Assembly (NCBI GenBank): GCA_035546635.1
Contig: DASZWJ010000013.1
Span: forward strand, 61,110-125,109
DNA: 64,000 bases
Reading direction: 5' to 3'
Source: Gammaproteobacteria bacterium
GTDB taxonomy: Bacteria > Pseudomonadota > Gammaproteobacteria > JAURND01
In this document: positions 1-10,136 of the stretch, in pieces
Position numbering within the stretch: position 1 is the first letter of the stretch
Layout of the letters: each line of letters begins with the position of its first letter
The notes under the pieces: model-generated
Told to the model about the DNA's origin: nothing
What the model saw: the letters and a program-made list of their open reading frames with translations, nothing else
Database searches by the model: none
Made by a program: the position numbers and the translations under genes

Positions 1-3000
1 CGAGTATATTTATAGTAAAGCTTTGCTGCGGTGATTTCAGGTTGCCGCTGGTTTTCTGGCTAGTTGCGGTGACTTTAACATCGACTGTAGTTCCTGGTTG
101 ATCTGGTACTTGACCTGTACCGATTAATGTGTGGCCGTCACTGTCCAGGGTCAGCCAGGACGGTAGATTAGAATCTAAATTTATTTGGTAGGTATCGCCT
201 GGTAGACCTGGGGTTTTAAGTTTGAGTGCTAAATCGACTGCGGGGTATACCTGACCTTGCTGTGCATTAGGAATGGTCGTGTCAATCCATTCAGGATTAC
301 CCGGATTGATAGTGACGCTGAAAGTCTGCGGTGTGCTTAATTGTGCACCCGTACTACTTGCGGTAATTTTTACTGTCACGGGTGAAATGTCACTCTCAGG
401 CACAGTACCCTGACCTACTAAATTACCGCCATTATCTATGGTTAACCACGAGGGCGCAGACGGATCTAGGGTAAATTGATAAGTGTCAGATGTTAAGCCA
501 GGTGTACGAACTAAAGGTAGCAAGCTAGTCTTGGGATAAACTGCATTATATTGCGCTGCTGGTAAATCACCTGACCAAATGGGGGCGCCTGGACGGATAT
601 TAATTTGCAAAGTGCCCGTTGTGCTCTTGCCAGAAATTGTGCTGGTTACCGTCACTTTTAATCTGACAATGCTGGGAGCACTTTCAGGGATATTACCAAT
701 GCCCTGTATGATTCCATCTGGATCTAGGGTAAGCCATGAAGGCAGGGTTTCGCCGGCTGCAGGCGCAAAGGTATATTCATCATTCATGTTATCAGGGGTG
801 CTGACATAATCAATGAGATTGATTAACTTGCCATCTGCATAGACGGCATCGTAATTACCATCGGGTAGATCGGTTACATCCCACATGGGTGATCCAACTG
901 GGGTTACTGTCAAGCTAAAAGTTTGTGGTGCGCTTAAAGAATTGCCTGTGCTAGTTGCAGTGACAGTGAAGGTGACAGGAGATGTTTGATCGATGGGTAC
1001 TGCGCCAACACTCTGCAGATGTCCGTCAGTGATCTGTAGCCAGCTGACGGGTGCATCTAACCGCATATTGTACGTGTCTTTTGCCAAACCTGGGGTATGC
1101 AATTTGGTCGTCAGATCAGTGCCTATGTATGTTTGGCCTTGTTGTGCATCAGGTAAGGTATCATCAGTCCAAACAGGAGCACCGGATTTGATGGTGATGC
1201 TAAAGGTCTGTTGCGTCGGTAATTTCGAGGTAGCACTGATGGCAGTGATCTTCACAGTGACTGGCGTCGCATCGGTTTCCGGCACGGGGGATTGGCCAAC
1301 TAATGAATGACCATCACTACCCAAGGTCAGCCAAGCGGGCGCTTGATCCAAGTTGAATTGATAGTTATCGGATGCCATACCTGGGGTTCGTACCATTGGC
1401 AGCAGATCAACCTGTCCATAGGTCACATTGTATTGCGCATCATTCAAGCTACCATTCCAGATTGGCGCACCCGGACGCACATTGATAATCAATACATTAG
1501 GGGTACTGATGCCTTTGAGGTTAGTCACGGTAATAGGCAGTTTGACTATAGTGGTCGCATCTTCTGGGATCGCATTCTGATTCCCTGTTAACGTCCCATC
1601 ACTATTTAAAGTTAGCCAGGACGGCAGCGGCTGATCCGGGCTAAAGGTATAGGTGTCGGTGGGGTTATTGGGTGTACTGACCAAGGTTTTCAGATCGACT
1701 GACCCCTGGTAAGGCGCACCATAATAACCATCAGAAAGATTGGTATCTATCCAAATGGGTGCGCCAGCCTGGGTAATTGTCAGGCTGAAACTTTGCGTGT
1801 CACTCAGGCCATTGGTGCTGGTAGCAGTGACGGTGAACGTGACAGGCGAGGTTTGATTATCGGGGACTGCACCTGTGCTTTGCAGATGTCCATCCGTTGT
1901 AACCTGCAACCAGCTGACGGGTGCATTCAACTGCATGGTATAGGTATCTTTTGCCAAACCTGGGGTATGCAGTTTGGTCGTTAGATCAGCGCCGGTATAG
2001 GTTTGGCCTTGCTGTGCATCGGGCAAGCTATTATCAGTCCAAACAGGGGCTCCTGATTTGATGGTGAGGCTGAAGGTCTGCTGCGTTGGTAATTTCGATG
2101 TGGTACTCGTTGCAGTAATCTTCACGGTGACTGGCGTCGCATCAGTTTCCGGCACTGGGGATTGACCGATTAGGCTATGACCATCGCTACCTAATGCGAG
2201 CCATGCAGGTGCTTGATCTAATTTAAATTGATAATTGTCATAAGCCATGCCTGGAGTGCGCACCATGGGTAACAGGTCGACTTGACCATAGGTCACATTA
2301 TATTGCGCATCGGCCAGGCTGCCACTCCAAATAGGTGCACCTGGGCGTACATTGATAATTAATATACTGGGAGTACTGATGCCTTTGAGGTTAGTTACAG
2401 TAATAGGCAGTCTGACTACAGTGGACGCATCTTCTGGGATGACATTCTGATTACCCATTAACGTGCCGTTACTATTCAAAGTTAACCAAGCTGGCAGTGG
2501 TTGATCCGGGCTAAAAGTATAAGTGTCCGTTGGGTTATTGGGTGTACTGACTAAAGTTTTCAGATCGACTGATCCCTGGTAAGGCATACCATAATTACCA
2601 TCCGGCAAGTTGGTGCGTATCCAGATGGGGGCGCCAGCCTGGGTAATTGTCAGGCTGAAACTTTGCGTGGCACTTAGGCCATTTGTGCTGGTAGCAGTGA
2701 CAGTAAACGTGACGGGTGAAGTTTGATTATCGGGAACTGGACCCGTACTTTGCAGATGACCTTCTGCAGTGACCTGTAGCCAATCGACAGATGTTTCTAG
2801 CTTCATGGTATAGGTATCTTTCGCCAAACCTGGGGTATGCAGTTTAGTAGATAAGTCTGCGCCCACATAGTCCACACCCTGCTGTGCATCAGGTAATGTG
2901 TTATCTGTCCAAACCGGAGCACCTGAATTGATAGTCACGCTAAATGTCTGTTGGCTGGACAGTTGGGAACTGCCACTGATGGCAGTGATCTTCACAACGA

Positions 3001-6000
3001 CTGGGGAAGCGTCATTTTCTGGAACTGCTGATTTTCCTATTAGGGAATGGCCATCTGTATCCAAGGTTAACCAAGCGGGTGCTTGATCGAGATGAAATTG
3101 ATAATTGTCGCTTTCAGCACCTGGCGTGCGAACTAAGGGTAATAAGTCAGTATGTCCGTAGGTCACATTGTATTGCGCATTGGGTAAATTACCGCTCCAT
3201 ATCGGTGCGCCGGGAAGTACATTGATAATTAATATACCGGAGGTGCTTATTCTTTCAGTGTTAGTTACCGTGATATGTAATTTAACTACTGTGGGTGTAC
3301 TTTCCGGTATGATTTGTTGGGTACCGGTCAAAATATGTCCATCGGCTAATTTTAACCACGAAGGCAATGGCTGACCCGAATCTACGGTAAAGGTATATTG
3401 TTCATTGGGTTTATTCGGCGTGCTCACATAAGTATTCAGATCCACAGAGGAGCTGTACACATTATTGTAACGACCATTAGGCAATGCAGTATTAATCCAT
3501 ATGGGCGCACCGGGTTTAGTAATAGTCAATACAAATGGCTCTGAAGAACTGAGTTCAGAATTCGTTTGACTGGTCGCAGTGACCGTGAAATTAATCGATG
3601 AGGGTGCATTGTTTGGAACAGCGCCGGTTAAAAAAGTACCATTTTCAATTTTTAACCAAGTAGGATTGCCAGATAGCGTCATCTGGTAGGTATCTCCTCT
3701 TAATCCTGGTGTGTGTAGTTTCTTGGATAAGTCTACATCTGGATAGAGAATACCCTCCTGCGCATCCGGCAAGGTGTTATCCGTCCATATGGGATTGCCC
3801 GGCAGAATATTTATCACCAAGGTAGCTTGGGTTTCAGCATTGGTGATCGTGCTCTTGACGATGACTTGTAATTCTAGAATATTCGGCGCGCTTTCGGGAA
3901 TATCGCCTTTACCTTGTAGCACACCATTGTTTAACTCTAACCAAGAGGGTAAGGGCGATGAAGACGATGCCAGTCTAAATTCATATTGATCTTTGGAGTT
4001 GCCTGGGGTAGTAACATATCTGCGTAAATCGGTAATGCCGTAATGCGTATTGTATTGGCCATTGGGCAAGTCTGTCTGAGTCCAAATAGGCGCATTGGGT
4101 TTGGTAATAACCAGGTTAAAGGTCTGCGTCGCTTTGAGATTGCCTGGCGCATTCTCACTAGTTGCCGTCACGACCACCGAGACTTCTGGGGGAGCATCAG
4201 TTGGCACTGCGCCATTAGCAGATAAAAAATGGCCATTAGTAATTTGCAACCATGAGGGATTAGTTCCCGTTAACACCATCTGATAAGTGTCTTTTGGCAA
4301 ACCTGGGGTATGCAATTTTGGCGATAAATCAACGCCTTCATATGGCACACCTTGCTGAGCATCGGGTAAGGTATTATCCGTCCAAACCGGAATACCAGGC
4401 AGAATCTTCATGACTAACGTAGCGGGAGTACTCAATCCAGTCAACGTACTTTTAACGGTGACGCCAATTTCCACCACACTCGGCGCACCCTCTGGAATCA
4501 CTGCGTTGGGCGCCGCATCGATCACACCGTTATTGAACTGTAACCAGGACGGCAGTGAGGAATTGTCATTGAGCGTGAAATTATACTCGTCATCGCTGCG
4601 GCCTGGTGTAGTCACATATTTACGTAGATCAAAATTAATATAAGGCGCCCCATACTGACCATTGGGTAAATCCGTCTGATTCCAGATAGGCGCACCCTGC
4701 TTAGTGACGGTTATGATAAATGGCTGACTGGCATTGAGGCCAGTGATCTCGCTATGTGCCGTGATGGTCAGCTTGACGGTATTCGGCGCATCGGTAGGCA
4801 CTTTGCCCTTCGCAGTTAAGAAATGTCCATCGATGATTTGTAACCAGCTCGGGCTGTTGGCATCTAATGCCATTTTATAAGTATCGCCATTTGGCAAACC
4901 GGCGGTGCGCAATTTAGGCGCTAAATCCACTTGTTCATATTCCACTCCTTGTTGCGCATCGGGCAAGGTATTGTCGATCCAGATCGGCGCACCGGGTTTA
5001 AGATGAATGGTTAATACACCAGGGCTGCTGAGGCCAGTTTTTTTATCTATGGCAGTGACATAGATTTGGGTATCCATGGAAGCGTCATCAGGGATATTTT
5101 TTATTCCCGTTAAAGCGCCGGTTTCGTTATTCAGCTGCAACCAAGCCGGCAAGGTTCGATCGGGTCTGAATGTATACTGGGTTTCAGTTTCACCTGGTGT
5201 TTTGACATAGGTGTTCAGATTGGCTCCAGGGTAAATGACACCATATTGTCCATCGGGCAGGTTTTCAGACCATACTGGTGCTCCGGCATTTATTTGCACA
5301 TCAAAGGTTTTGGTAGCAGATTCCTTTAAGGTATTGCTGGTTACTTGAATTTCAATTTGAACGGGTTTGGTGTCCGATTCTTGCACCACACCATTGGGAA
5401 CCAGCAAGTGCTGATCTTGAAGTATGACCCAAGAAGGACTTTTCAGGATTTTAAAGGTATAGGTATCATCCGGCAGGTCAGTGGTGGTGACAAAGCCATT
5501 TATGGTACCGCTATCTTTGGACAAATCAATTGCCGGCTCTGGGTAATTGGTATTAATCGTTGCAGCTGGCAAAGATTTTGCCGTCCAACTCGGGCCAGCA
5601 TAAGTAACTGTCAAAACAAAGGTACGTATTTCTGTGACAGGATTTTTTAAGTTAGGTTGGGTACCTGTGGCAGTAATAGTGACATTGTATTTGCCTTCCA
5701 GACTTTGACCGCCAGGAATGGGAGCAGCTGAGGATACAACCGCTTCGTAAGCATTTTTCTGGGTAATGATAATATTTAATGCTGGAGACATATCAGGCGA
5801 TGAGGTTTGACTACCTACGGGTGCTATCACCATCGAAAAATCGACTTTCTCAAACATTCTCGGATCAAACTGGAAGTAGTTTTTCGTATCTACGTTATCA
5901 ATCACTTGATTAATAGCTTTAGTCTGAGAGGGGATAGGTTGTGAAGCGATGGCATATTTTTTGACGGCCTGGTCTCTGACAGCTAGCACACGGTTATAGT

Positions 6001-7060
6001 AGACTACGGGTTTGTCAATCCAGCTTTTCAATTCTGCCAATGCGCCTTGACCCAACTTATTCATGCTATACGATTTGGGAGCCGGATAGCTGACTCCCAG
6101 CATGAGGCTGTTAGCGTCTTGCAAATTGCCACGGCTTTCTTGACGCTGGGCACCGAGAGATACTTCAAAATTTTTGGGTAACAGTTTGCTGACTTTAGCG
6201 TTATATTCCGTGCTGGAAGCCGTGTTATTCACTGAAGCGGTTGCTTTTATCGTGGGATGGAAGACATGGCTTAGCTCGGCTTTGTAGGCTACTGTAGAAA
6301 CATTTTGATTGTTTTCGAACCAAGTATCATACGTAATCTGGCTGTAACCTGCGCCCAACGCCAATGATGTTGTTTCCCAAGGTAACAAATTGACGGAAGC
6401 AAGACCAGTGACCTCTCCACCACCTGCTATGCGACGCAAATTAATATAGGCATCATCGCCATTATAAAATATAACACCAGGCAAATCAGTGCTAGGCGCT
6501 TTAGTATAATTACCACTGAGTTCAAAGCTGTGAACTATTCCGCGTTGGAACAGATATTGGTATGCACCGCCAAAGGAATGCTGATAGACGCGACTATTGA
6601 TGGTACCCGTATCAAAATCATAGGGTAGGTTCTGATTTAAATATTCATAGGTTAGTTTGAATTGGTGCTTATCTTTGAATCGATAGCCGGCGGTGAGGTT
6701 GCCGCGCCATTCATTAGGTCCGTAAGTGGCTTTGAGCGCAAGACCCAGGCGGTCAGAAAACATATGCAGGTAGTTAAGGCCCAATATCCAATCCAAATCG
6801 GTGTCGTATTTTAAGCTGGCCGCTAAGGGTCCTTTTAAACCCCAAGTATCGGTGCTTAACGGCAGGTTTTGAATATTAGAAGGAGTCCAGGTTTGCTGGT
6901 TTTTTTGACGCCAGCATTGATCTGGATTAGGAGTTAGATTGCAATCAACTGTACTTCCACCAGTGTAATTAGTTTGACCCAGGCTTAGAGGAGCTGGGAT
7001 AGCCATGCAGCTTAGAAAAAGCAAACATGAAAGCAATGTGCGGGATATTAGCGGTTTCAT
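1..7060 (-). CDS. Giant intimin/invasin-like surface protein, 3' end outside window
   Basis: Probable outer-membrane adhesin. The ATG at 7058-7060 opens a frame that I followed at several points (5', middle, left edge) and that is still open at base 2, about 2353 residues. Residues 1-29 are a signal peptide (MKPLISRTLLSCLLFLSC...). About residues 67-325 alternate polar and aromatic residues like beta-barrel strands and end GVSYPAP; a short segment with YYNRVLAVRDQ follows. From about residue 488 there are roughly 19 Ig-like units of 95-100 residues, each starting near GAPVW or GAPIW, with internal LPDAQ.G..Y, LHTPG and LP.WL motifs (He_PIG/cadherin-like). N-terminal barrel plus C-terminal Ig passenger is the inverse autotransporter layout. 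I saw no LysM. The C-terminus, possibly a binding tip, is not in the window. Family assignment is inference; the repeats are seen directly. Confidence 0.82.
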   Translation of the reverse strand, partial: MKPLISRTLLSCLLFLSCMAIPAPLSLGQTNYTGGSTVDCNLTPNPDQCWRQKNQQTWTPSNIQNLPLSTDTWGLKGPLAASLKYDTDLDWILGLNYLHMFSDRLGLALKATYGPNEWRGNLTAGYRFKDKHQFKLTYEYLNQNLPYDFDTGTINSRVYQHSFGGAYQYLFQRGIVHSFELSGNYTKAPSTDLPGVIFYNGDDAYINLRRIAGGGEVTGLASVNLLPWETTSLALGAGYSQITYDTWFENNQNVSTVAYKAELSHVFHPTIKATASVNNTASSTEYNAKVSKLLPKNFEVSLGAQRQESRGNLQDANSLMLGVSYPAPKSYSMNKLGQGALAELKSWIDKPVVYYNRVLAVRDQAVKKYAIASQPIPSQTKAINQVIDNVDTKNYFQFDPRMFEKVDFSMVIAPVGSQTSSPDMSPALNIIITQKNAYEAVVSSAAPIPGGQSLEGKYNVTITATGTQPNLKNPVTEIRTFVLTVTYAGPSWTAKSLPAATINTNYPEPAIDLSKDSGTINGFVTTTDLPDDTYTFKILKSPSWVILQDQHLLVPNGVVQESDTKPVQIEIQVTSNTLKESATKTFDVQINAGAPVWSENLPDGQYGVIYPGANLNTYVKTPGETETQYTFRPDRTLPAWLQLNNETGALTGIKNIPDDASMDTQIYVTAIDKKTGLSSPGVLTIHLKPGAPIWIDNTLPDAQQGVEYEQVDLAPKLRTAGLPNGDTYKMALDANSPSWLQIIDGHFLTAKGKVPTDAPNTVKLTITAHSEITGLNASQPFIITVTKQGAPIWNQTDLPNGQYGAPYINFDLRKYVTTPGRSDDEYNFTLNDNSSLPSWLQFNNGVIDAAPNAVIPEGAPSVVEIGVTVKSTLTGLSTPATLVMKILPGIPVWTDNTLPDAQQGVPYEGVDLSPKLHTPGLPKDTYQMVLTGTNPSWLQITNGHFLSANGAVPTDAPPEVSVVVTATSENAPGNLKATQTFNLVITKPNAPIWTQTDLPNGQYNTHYGITDLRRYVTTPGNSKDQYEFRLASSSSPLPSWLELNNGVLQGKGDIPESAPNILELQVIVKSTITNAETQATLVINILPGNPIWTDNTLPDAQEGILYPDVDLSKKLHTPGLRGDTYQMTLSGNPTWLKIENGTFLTGAVPNNAPSSINFTVTATSQTNSELSSSEPFVLTITKPGAPIWINTALPNGRYNNVYSSSVDLNTYVSTPNKPNEQYTFTVDSGQPLPSWLKLADGHILTGTQQIIPESTPTVVKLHITVTNTERISTSGILIINVLPGAPIWSGNLPNAQYNVTYGHTDLLPLVRTPGAESDNYQFHLDQAPAWLTLDTDGHSLIGKSAVPENDASPVVVKITAISGSSQLSSQQTFSVTINSGAPVWTDNTLPDAQQGVDYVGADLSTKLHTPGLAKDTYTMKLETSVDWLQVTAEGHLQSTGPVPDNQTSPVTFTVTATSTNGLSATQSFSLTITQAGAPIWIRTNLPDGNYGMPYQGSVDLKTLVSTPNNPTDTYTFSPDQPLPAWLTLNSNGTLMGNQNVIPEDASTVVRLPITVTNLKGISTPSILIINVRPGAPIWSGSLADAQYNVTYGQVDLLPMVRTPGMAYDNYQFKLDQAPAWLALGSDGHSLIGQSPVPETDATPVTVKITATSTTSKLPTQQTFSLTIKSGAPVWTDNSLPDAQQGQTYTGADLTTKLHTPGLAKDTYTMQLNAPVSWLQVTTDGHLQSTGAVPDNQTSPVTFTVTATSTNGLSDTQSFSLTITQAGAPIWIDTNLSDGYYGAPYQGSVDLKTLVSTPNNPTDTYTFSPDQPLPSWLTLNSDGTLTGNQNAIPEDATTIVKLPITVTNLKGISTPNVLIINVRPGAPIWNGSLNDAQYNVTYGQVDLLPMVRTPGMASDNYQFNLDQAPAWLTLGSDGHSLVGQSPVPETDATPVTVKITAISATSKLPTQQTFSITIKSGAPVWTDDTLPDAQQGQTYIGTDLTTKLHTPGLAKDTYNMRLDAPVSWLQITDGHLQSVGAVPIDQTSPVTFTVTATSTGNSLSAPQTFSLTVTPVGSPMWDVTDLPDGNYDAVYADGKLINLIDYVSTPDNMNDEYTFAPAAGETLPSWLTLDPDGIIQGIGNIPESAPSIVRLKVTVTSTISGKSTTGTLQINIRPGAPIWSGDLPAAQYNAVYPKTSLLPLVRTPGLTSDTYQFTLDPSAPSWLTIDNGGNLVGQGTVPESDISPVTVKITASSTGAQLSTPQTFSVTINPGNPEWIDTTIPNAQQGQVYPAVDLALKLKTPGLPGDTYQINLDSNLPSWLTLDSDGHTLIGTGQVPDQPGTTVDVKVTATSQKTSGNLKSPQQSFTINIL
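881..3496 (-). repeat. Three tandem copies of an 870-base unit (three Ig-like domains each)
   Basis: Within the giant adhesin gene, landmark motifs recur at 881, 1751, 2621 and 3497, i.e. spacings of 870, 870 and 876 bases. Each unit encodes three different Ig-like domains of about 97 residues. Copies 1 and 2 look close to 85-90% identical by eye over long stretches, much more alike than neighbouring domains within a unit. This indicates amplification of a three-domain block, not of single domains. Confidence 0.85.
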
Positions 7061-7409
7061 TTCCGAGCGCCTTTACAATTCCAACCGAAAAAGACATAGT
7101 ATATCCTTGTGAATCCAAAACAGGTATCAGCGGCCTCCCTGCCTAAAAACAATGATCCTGTATATTTTTATTCTTCCTTAAGCTTTGGGTAAAAGCTGCT
7201 AATCTATTCAACCCCATTTTTTTACTAAATTCTAATCTTTTTTTGTATTTTTTTATGCGAGAATTAGAAATATCTTTTATTAATTTAGCATGATTTACAA
7301 TTTTATTGCAAGTATTTTTTAAGATTACTTTAAGTTGATTGTTTTTTTTGGTATTTTGATAACTACACTTTAAGCACTATATCTCCCTCCCTTGTGGGAG
7401 GAGGGGGCG
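7061..7409. other. AT-rich intergenic region upstream of the giant adhesin gene
   Basis: 349 bases without a credible ORF. It must hold the promoter of the adhesin gene, which reads leftward, and the end of the pepN transcript arriving from the right. The part from about 7240 to 7380 is rich in T runs. I could not single out a convincing -35/-10 pair. A short palindrome lies at its right end, next to the pepN stop. Confidence 0.5.
7383..7407. repeat. Short palindrome of the CTCCCttgtgGGAG family
   Basis: Imperfect hairpin CCTCCCTTGTGGGAGG directly after the pepN stop codon. It belongs to the dispersed family seen at 19.9, 25.5, 37.6, 45.3, 59.2 and 62.1 kb, and its position fits a transcription terminator for pepN. 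Confidence 0.55.
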
Positions 7410-10058
7410 TTAATCCAAACTCCTGGTCACAATTTCATAGACATCATTTGACAGCTTGGGCTTGGCTGCAATGCGTTCCAACTGTTGTTTCATAAGCGCT
7501 TGGCGGACTGGGTCAAATTTTTTCCATCGGGTTAAAGGCTCCAATAAACGCGCTGCCAGTTGCGGGTTGTAATGCTCTATTTCTAGTGCTTGATCGGTTA
7601 AAAATACGTAACCCTCACCGGTAATATCATGGAAGTTTACCGGATTACCGCTGCAAAAAGCCCCAATCACTGCGCGGACTCGGTTAGGATTTTTAATGTC
7701 AAACGCAGGATGTTGCAGCAGCGATTTCACTACTTGCAGGGTATTGGGTAATGCGGATTGCGCCTGCAGGGTAAACCACTTGTCTAAAACTAATGATTCA
7801 TGCTGCCAACGGTGATAGAAAGCAAATAAAGCTTCGCGACGTGCATCACAATCGATATTATTCAAGGCGGTTAACGCACCCATGACATCCGTCATATTAT
7901 TCGCAGCATGGAACTGTGCTAAACATAATGCATAAATATCAGGGTCACCCAGGTGAGCTAAATAGGCCAAAGCTAAATTTTTTAAGCGCCTCTGGCTGAT
8001 GGCTTTGGCATCCAAACTGTATACACCTGGCGTATTGTGCTGCTGATAATAACCCATGAATTGGTTTTTAAGCTTTAAGGCAATGTGTTTGCGCAGCCAT
8101 TCACGCACATCATGCACTGCATCTACATCCGCAACCGGCATTTGTTCAAGCAAATAAATTTCTTGCGGCAATGTCAGTAGTTCTGCAATTAACGCAGCAT
8201 CTGCAGTTTTATCTTCAAACACGGTGCTTAATGCATCAAGAAACTGGTGGGGTGCACGCATCTCCAGTTCCTGTTCATAATTTTCAATTAAACGCAGCAT
8301 AATGGTTAGCGCCAATTGTTGGCATGCGTCCCAACGATTAAAGGCATCTGTATCATGCAGCATGAGAAAGATCAGGTCTGCTTCGGAATAACTATATTGC
8401 AATTTCACCGGTGCTGAAAAATCTCTAAGCAAAGAAGGTACTGGTTTTCTTGGCACATTCACAAAACGAAAAGTTTCTGTGTGTTGCTGAATATTTAATA
8501 CTTTTGTAGTCACAGCCGCGCTATTTCTTTCATCCTGCAGCTGCAAAGGGACTTCTCCCGCTTCGGTGAGTAAACCGATGGTTAATGGAATATGAAAATC
8601 TTCTTTAATTGGTTGGCCTGGTGTGGGCGGGCAAGTTTGGGTTACCTGCAGACTATAAGTCTTACTTTTGCTGTCATAATCATCTTTTACTATCAATACG
8701 GGGGTGCCGGCTTGTTTATACCAACGTCTAAATTGCGTTAAATCCAGCCCGGAAGCATCCTCCATGGCTTTGACGAATTCTTCAACTGTCACTGGATGAC
8801 CATCATTACGACTGAAATAAAGATCCATGGCTTTACGAAATACATCATGCCCTAGTATGGTATGCAGCATGCGAATGATTTCAGCGCCTTTTTCGTAGAC
8901 CGTGACGGTATAAAAATTATTGATTTCTATGTAGGAATCAGGGTAAACCGGATGCGCCATTGGACCTGCATCTTGGATGAACTGCGCATTGCGAATGGTT
9001 TTGGCTTCTTGAATACGCTTGACAGTTTTTGAGGTATTGTCTTGTGTAAACTGATGTTCTCGAAATACGGTTAAGCCTTCTTTCAATGTAATCTGGAACC
9101 AATCACGAACTGTGACTCGGTTACCTGACCAGTTATGAAAATATTCATGCCCAATCACAGCAAGAATGTTGATATAGTCTTCATCTGTAGCCGTTTCAGG
9201 CTTAGCCAGAATATACTTGTCATTAAAAATATTCAGTCCCTTGTTTTCCATTGCACCGAAATTAAAATCACTGACGCCAACTATCATGTACATATCTAAA
9301 TCATATTCGCGCCCGTAGTTCTCTTCATCCCAGCGCATGGCTAGTTTTAAGGAATGCATGGCGTGTATGGCCTGTTCCTTTTTGCCCGGTTCAACATAAA
9401 CTGCCAGTTTAATAGCACGCTCTGATTGAGTGATAAACACATCTTCCACTGCATCCAAATTACCTGCTACTAAGGCAAACAAATAACAGGGCTTATGTGT
9501 AGGATCTACCCATTTTACCCAGTGGCGATCATTTTCTAGTTCGTGGCTATCTACCAAATTGCCATTGGACAATAATATCGGATAACGGGTTTTGTCTGCA
9601 CTGATCGTTGTGGTGAAATGCGTGAGCACATCGGGGCGGTCTAAAAAGTAGGTGATGCGACGGAAACCATGCGATTCGCATTGGGTGCAAAAAATATCTC
9701 GGCTTTTATACAGGCCTGTCAGTTGGGTATTTTCCTGGGGTTTGATGATGACTTCAGTTTCTAGACTGAAGGTATCAGGCACATTGAATACGGTTAGGTG
9801 TTGGGCATCAACTTGGTATTGGTTGGAGCCCAGTTTAGTGCCATTTAAAATGACGGATTTAAGCTCCATACCCTGCCCGTCCAGCACGAGTGCATTTGCT
9901 GCTTGTCGGTTGGCTGCTGGATTGCGACGAAGATTTAAAATGGCTTTGACCTGCGTATGGTCTTCATGTAAATCAAAATGTAAAAAAACCCCATCTAGCA
10001 AAAAATCACTGGGTTTATAGTCGGCTAATTGATGAACTAGAGGGGGCTGGTTATTCAT
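7410..10058 (-). CDS. pepN: Aminopeptidase N (M1 family zinc metallopeptidase)
   Basis: Cytoplasmic broad-specificity aminopeptidase that releases N-terminal residues from peptides. The 882-residue product is full length (E. coli PepN is 870). It contains the M1 exopeptidase motif GAMEN (about residue 268) and the zinc site HEYFHNW (about residue 303) followed by the distal glutamate in LKEGLTVFRE. A C-terminal helical region typical of PepN follows. It starts with ATG (MNNQPPLVHQLADYKPSDF). It lies 78 bases downstream of nhaA on the same strand and is followed by a hairpin. No sign of damage. Confidence 0.97.
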   Translation of the reverse strand: MNNQPPLVHQLADYKPSDFLLDGVFLHFDLHEDHTQVKAILNLRRNPAANRQAANALVLDGQGMELKSVILNGTKLGSNQYQVDAQHLTVFNVPDTFSLETEVIIKPQENTQLTGLYKSRDIFCTQCESHGFRRITYFLDRPDVLTHFTTTISADKTRYPILLSNGNLVDSHELENDRHWVKWVDPTHKPCYLFALVAGNLDAVEDVFITQSERAIKLAVYVEPGKKEQAIHAMHSLKLAMRWDEENYGREYDLDMYMIVGVSDFNFGAMENKGLNIFNDKYILAKPETATDEDYINILAVIGHEYFHNWSGNRVTVRDWFQITLKEGLTVFREHQFTQDNTSKTVKRIQEAKTIRNAQFIQDAGPMAHPVYPDSYIEINNFYTVTVYEKGAEIIRMLHTILGHDVFRKAMDLYFSRNDGHPVTVEEFVKAMEDASGLDLTQFRRWYKQAGTPVLIVKDDYDSKSKTYSLQVTQTCPPTPGQPIKEDFHIPLTIGLLTEAGEVPLQLQDERNSAAVTTKVLNIQQHTETFRFVNVPRKPVPSLLRDFSAPVKLQYSYSEADLIFLMLHDTDAFNRWDACQQLALTIMLRLIENYEQELEMRAPHQFLDALSTVFEDKTADAALIAELLTLPQEIYLLEQMPVADVDAVHDVREWLRKHIALKLKNQFMGYYQQHNTPGVYSLDAKAISQRRLKNLALAYLAHLGDPDIYALCLAQFHAANNMTDVMGALTALNNIDCDARREALFAFYHRWQHESLVLDKWFTLQAQSALPNTLQVVKSLLQHPAFDIKNPNRVRAVIGAFCSGNPVNFHDITGEGYVFLTDQALEIEHYNPQLAARLLEPLTRWKKFDPVRQALMKQQLERIAAKPKLSNDVYEIVTRSLD

Positions 10059-10136
10059 AGACTTTCCCTATTGTGTTTGTTTGTGACTGCATGAAAAAGC
10101 GCAATCCCGCGCTTAGTTCCTATTGCTTATAGTTTT

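Noticed and set aside
2898..3086. Plus-strand ORFs across 579-5650
   Set aside because: All are antisense to the giant repeat gene and recur with its repeat period; shadow frames.
4043..4225. Short plus-strand ORFs with start codons in the adhesin region
   Set aside because: No ribosome site and no family; antisense shadows.
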